43,129 nt of DNA. It comes from Planctomycetota bacterium. Lineage in GTDB: Bacteria; Planctomycetota; Planctomycetia; Planctomycetales; Planctomycetaceae. This document shows, piece by piece, positions 41,543-43,129 of this stretch (the stretch's first letter is position 1; each line of letters starts with the position of its first letter). The notes beneath the pieces are model-generated. The model searched no databases. It was given only the letters and a program-made list of their open reading frames with translations, and was not told the DNA's origin. A program made the position numbers and the translations under genes. The DNA is taken from the NCBI GenBank assembly GCA_003670925.1, contig QWQG01000086.1, positions 1 to 43,129 of the forward strand, in the 5' to 3' direction.

Positions 41543-43129
41543 ATGACAATTGCCCCGATTAGCTTCGTTGCCGTCAGACGACGTCTTCACGCTATTGTGC
41601 TCTGTGCTGCGATCCCGCTGTTTTCTGGCTGTATCGAACACCCACAGGATCAAGGCCTGACAGAAGGTGCCGAGGAGACGTCGAATGGGGGGGGGCCCAG
41701 CGAGGTTGCTGTGCCAGACGCGGAGGTGGCTCAGCAGGTGAAAGTTTTCTGCGGTGCCTGCCATGCGGTGCCGATACCAGACAGCTTTCCAAGGCAGGCG
41801 TGGTACGACGAAGTCAGACAAGGGTTCAATTTTTATTACGAATCCGGTCGGACGGATCTCATCCCGCCACGTCAGGCTTCCGTCGTCGCGTGGTATCAGC
41901 AACGGGCGCCCGAGAAACTTGCGGAACCGGACGAGTCAGAAACAGGCGAGTCGCCGGTCAAGTTCGAATTGCGTCCGATCGACGTCGTTGTGGACTCGCC
42001 TGAACTCGTGGCCGTCTCGGTGCTCCGCATGGCGGATTCTGACTCAGGTGCCTCGCAATTGTGGGTCAGTGATATGCGACGCGGCGTCGTCGTGAAATGT
42101 GATGTGAATGATCCAACGCATGCCGAGGTGCTGCGGATCGGTTCAAATCCCGCCGGAACATGTGACGTTGATCTTGACCAGAACGGGAGCCTAGATCTCG
42201 TCGTGGCAGACCTTGGAAGTTTTCTTCCGGAAGATCACAGCAAAGGTCAAGTGCTCTGGTATCCGGACGGTAAGAGCAACGATGTACAGGCGGGGCCTCG
42301 CGTGATCCTAGATTCAATCGGACGTGTGGCCGACGTGCAGCCCGGTGATCTGGACAATGATGGCGACCAAGATCTTGTCGTGGCTGAATTCGGGTGGCAT
42401 AAAACGGGGGGTATCCATGTGCTGTTCAATGATGTGAGCCCGACTGGTGAGCGTACATTCCGCGATCTGAAAGTGGACTCAAGGCCCGGTACGATTCATG
42501 TTCCCGTGAGAGACCTAGATGGTGACGGGCGACTGGATTTCGTCGCTTTGATCAGTCAGGAGTACGAAGTCATTGAGGCGTTCATGAATCGAGAATCAGG
42601 TTTCGAGAAAATTCAAATCTACGCCGCCCCTGATCCGTCGTATGGGTCGAGTGGGATTAAGCTCACTGACTTTGATGGTGACGGTGACGGCGACATCCTG
42701 TATACCGTTGGTGATACTTTCGATTCGTATCTGATCAAACCTTACCACGGCATATGGTTGCTGCGAAATGAGGGTCAGCTCAAATTTAAACCACAGCGGA
42801 TTGCTGCGATGCCTGGGGTGCTGCGGGCCGTGAACGCCGATCTAGACGGTGACGGCGATCAGGACATCATTGCTGCCGCACTCCTGTCACCAATTGCTGT
42901 GTCTGGAAAAGCACCAACGGATTTGCAAGCGTTGATCTGGCTGGAACAAACCGCTGACGGCGAGTTCGCGCGGCACGTGATTCAGCGAGGACTGCCGATC
43001 TATGCGTCGTTAGCGGTCAGCGATATTGACGGTGATTCGGATCTGGATATTGTGGCAGGCTGCTTCCATGCGGAACTGGTTGACCCACCTTCACTGCTGC
43101 ATGTGTTTGAGAATCTGAGACAGGGGAAG
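41543..43129 (+). CDS. Partial lipoprotein with a CxxCH haem motif and FG-GAP/VCBS repeats
   Basis: The frame is open to the right edge (529 codons seen, no stop), so the gene is partial. The signal peptide has a lipobox-like LFSGC (Cys30). A Gly/Pro-rich linker containing a G9 run follows. Next is a single c-type haem motif, CGACH (70-74), in a short cytochrome-like segment (VFCGACHAVPIPDSFPRQAW). Propeller repeats start near residue 210: DLDQNGSLDLVVADL, DLDNDGDQDLVVAEF, DLDGDGRLDFVAL, DFDGDGDGDILYTV, DLDGDGDQDIIAA and DIDGDSDLDIVAGC. A haem-plus-propeller protein in the envelope could be an electron-transfer or redox-sensing surface protein. A start at 41411 is also in frame, but it would hide the signal peptide. 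Confidence 0.85.
   Translation, partial: MTIAPISFVAVRRRLHAIVLCAAIPLFSGCIEHPQDQGLTEGAEETSNGGGPSEVAVPDAEVAQQVKVFCGACHAVPIPDSFPRQAWYDEVRQGFNFYYESGRTDLIPPRQASVVAWYQQRAPEKLAEPDESETGESPVKFELRPIDVVVDSPELVAVSVLRMADSDSGASQLWVSDMRRGVVVKCDVNDPTHAEVLRIGSNPAGTCDVDLDQNGSLDLVVADLGSFLPEDHSKGQVLWYPDGKSNDVQAGPRVILDSIGRVADVQPGDLDNDGDQDLVVAEFGWHKTGGIHVLFNDVSPTGERTFRDLKVDSRPGTIHVPVRDLDGDGRLDFVALISQEYEVIEAFMNRESGFEKIQIYAAPDPSYGSSGIKLTDFDGDGDGDILYTVGDTFDSYLIKPYHGIWLLRNEGQLKFKPQRIAAMPGVLRAVNADLDGDGDQDIIAAALLSPIAVSGKAPTDLQALIWLEQTADGEFARHVIQRGLPIYASLAVSDIDGDSDLDIVAGCFHAELVDPPSLLHVFENLRQGK
41687..41695 (+). repeat. Run of nine G in the haem/propeller gene
   Basis: Nine consecutive G at codons 49-51 (AAT GGG GGG GGG CCC), between the signal peptide and the haem motif. 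A one-base slip would cut the protein off before the haem motif. Confidence 0.9.

Overview
The window looks like a piece of a Planctomycetota chromosome. The evidence is a prepilin-like DUF1559 protein (KAFTLIELLVVIAIIAIL N-terminus), two Tat-exported DUF1501 proteins, several FG-GAP/ASPIC-UnbV (CRTAC1-type) propeller proteins, many TPR proteins and an ECF-type sigma factor. No rRNA, tRNA or CRISPR array was seen. Nearly all genes are on the minus strand; the exceptions are two genes at 7.8-10.3 kb and a partial gene at the right edge.

Region 1 (56-7383, minus strand) is an Fe-S cluster assembly block read right to left: sufR, nuoB, sufC, sufB, sufD, then trpB and a thermonuclease-like gene. 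A good sigma70-type promoter precedes sufR, and a TTGGCA-N8-TGCCAA dyad overlaps its -35 box, which suggests Fe-S-responsive autoregulation of the block. No cysteine desulfurase is present. Region 2 (7792-10318, plus strand) holds a STAS-like protein with an acidic tail and a four-TM membrane protein with a long disordered linker. They are followed by a convergent sigma factor and a secreted SH3-domain protein (10343-12516).

Region 3 (13223-23500) is metabolic and planctomycete-typical: a zinc alcohol dehydrogenase, LL-diaminopimelate aminotransferase (dapL), two adjacent DUF1501 genes, an FGE/SUMF1-domain protein, a divergent HAD-like protein, and agmatine deiminase translationally coupled to a zinc-ribbon membrane protein. 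The gap at 23.5-24.2 kb contains a decayed Rpn-type (PD-(D/E)XK transposase/nuclease) fragment between two diverged copies of the zinc-ribbon gene's 5' end.

Region 4 (24217-43129) is the most unusual part. It is an envelope-targeted cluster of a HEAT-repeat protein, three CRTAC1-type propeller proteins (one fused to TPRs), four stand-alone TPR proteins with an N-terminal membrane anchor, a prepilin-like DUF1559 protein followed by a strong terminator hairpin, a small Cna-B/carboxypeptidase-regulatory-like lipoprotein, and a partial lipoprotein with a CxxCH haem motif plus propeller repeats. The TPR-propeller fusion and the repeated pairing of the two protein types suggest that they form one surface system, probably assembled by duplication.

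The intergenic gaps carry several families of palindromic repeats. The main one has inverted arms related to GTAGCTGAATTCGCAAG. It occurs in seven places, always in the gap downstream of a gene stop, and two copies are bounded by AGAACCCCT-type terminal inverted repeats. Base composition and codon use look fairly uniform. Only the repeats and the Rpn remnant look mobile.
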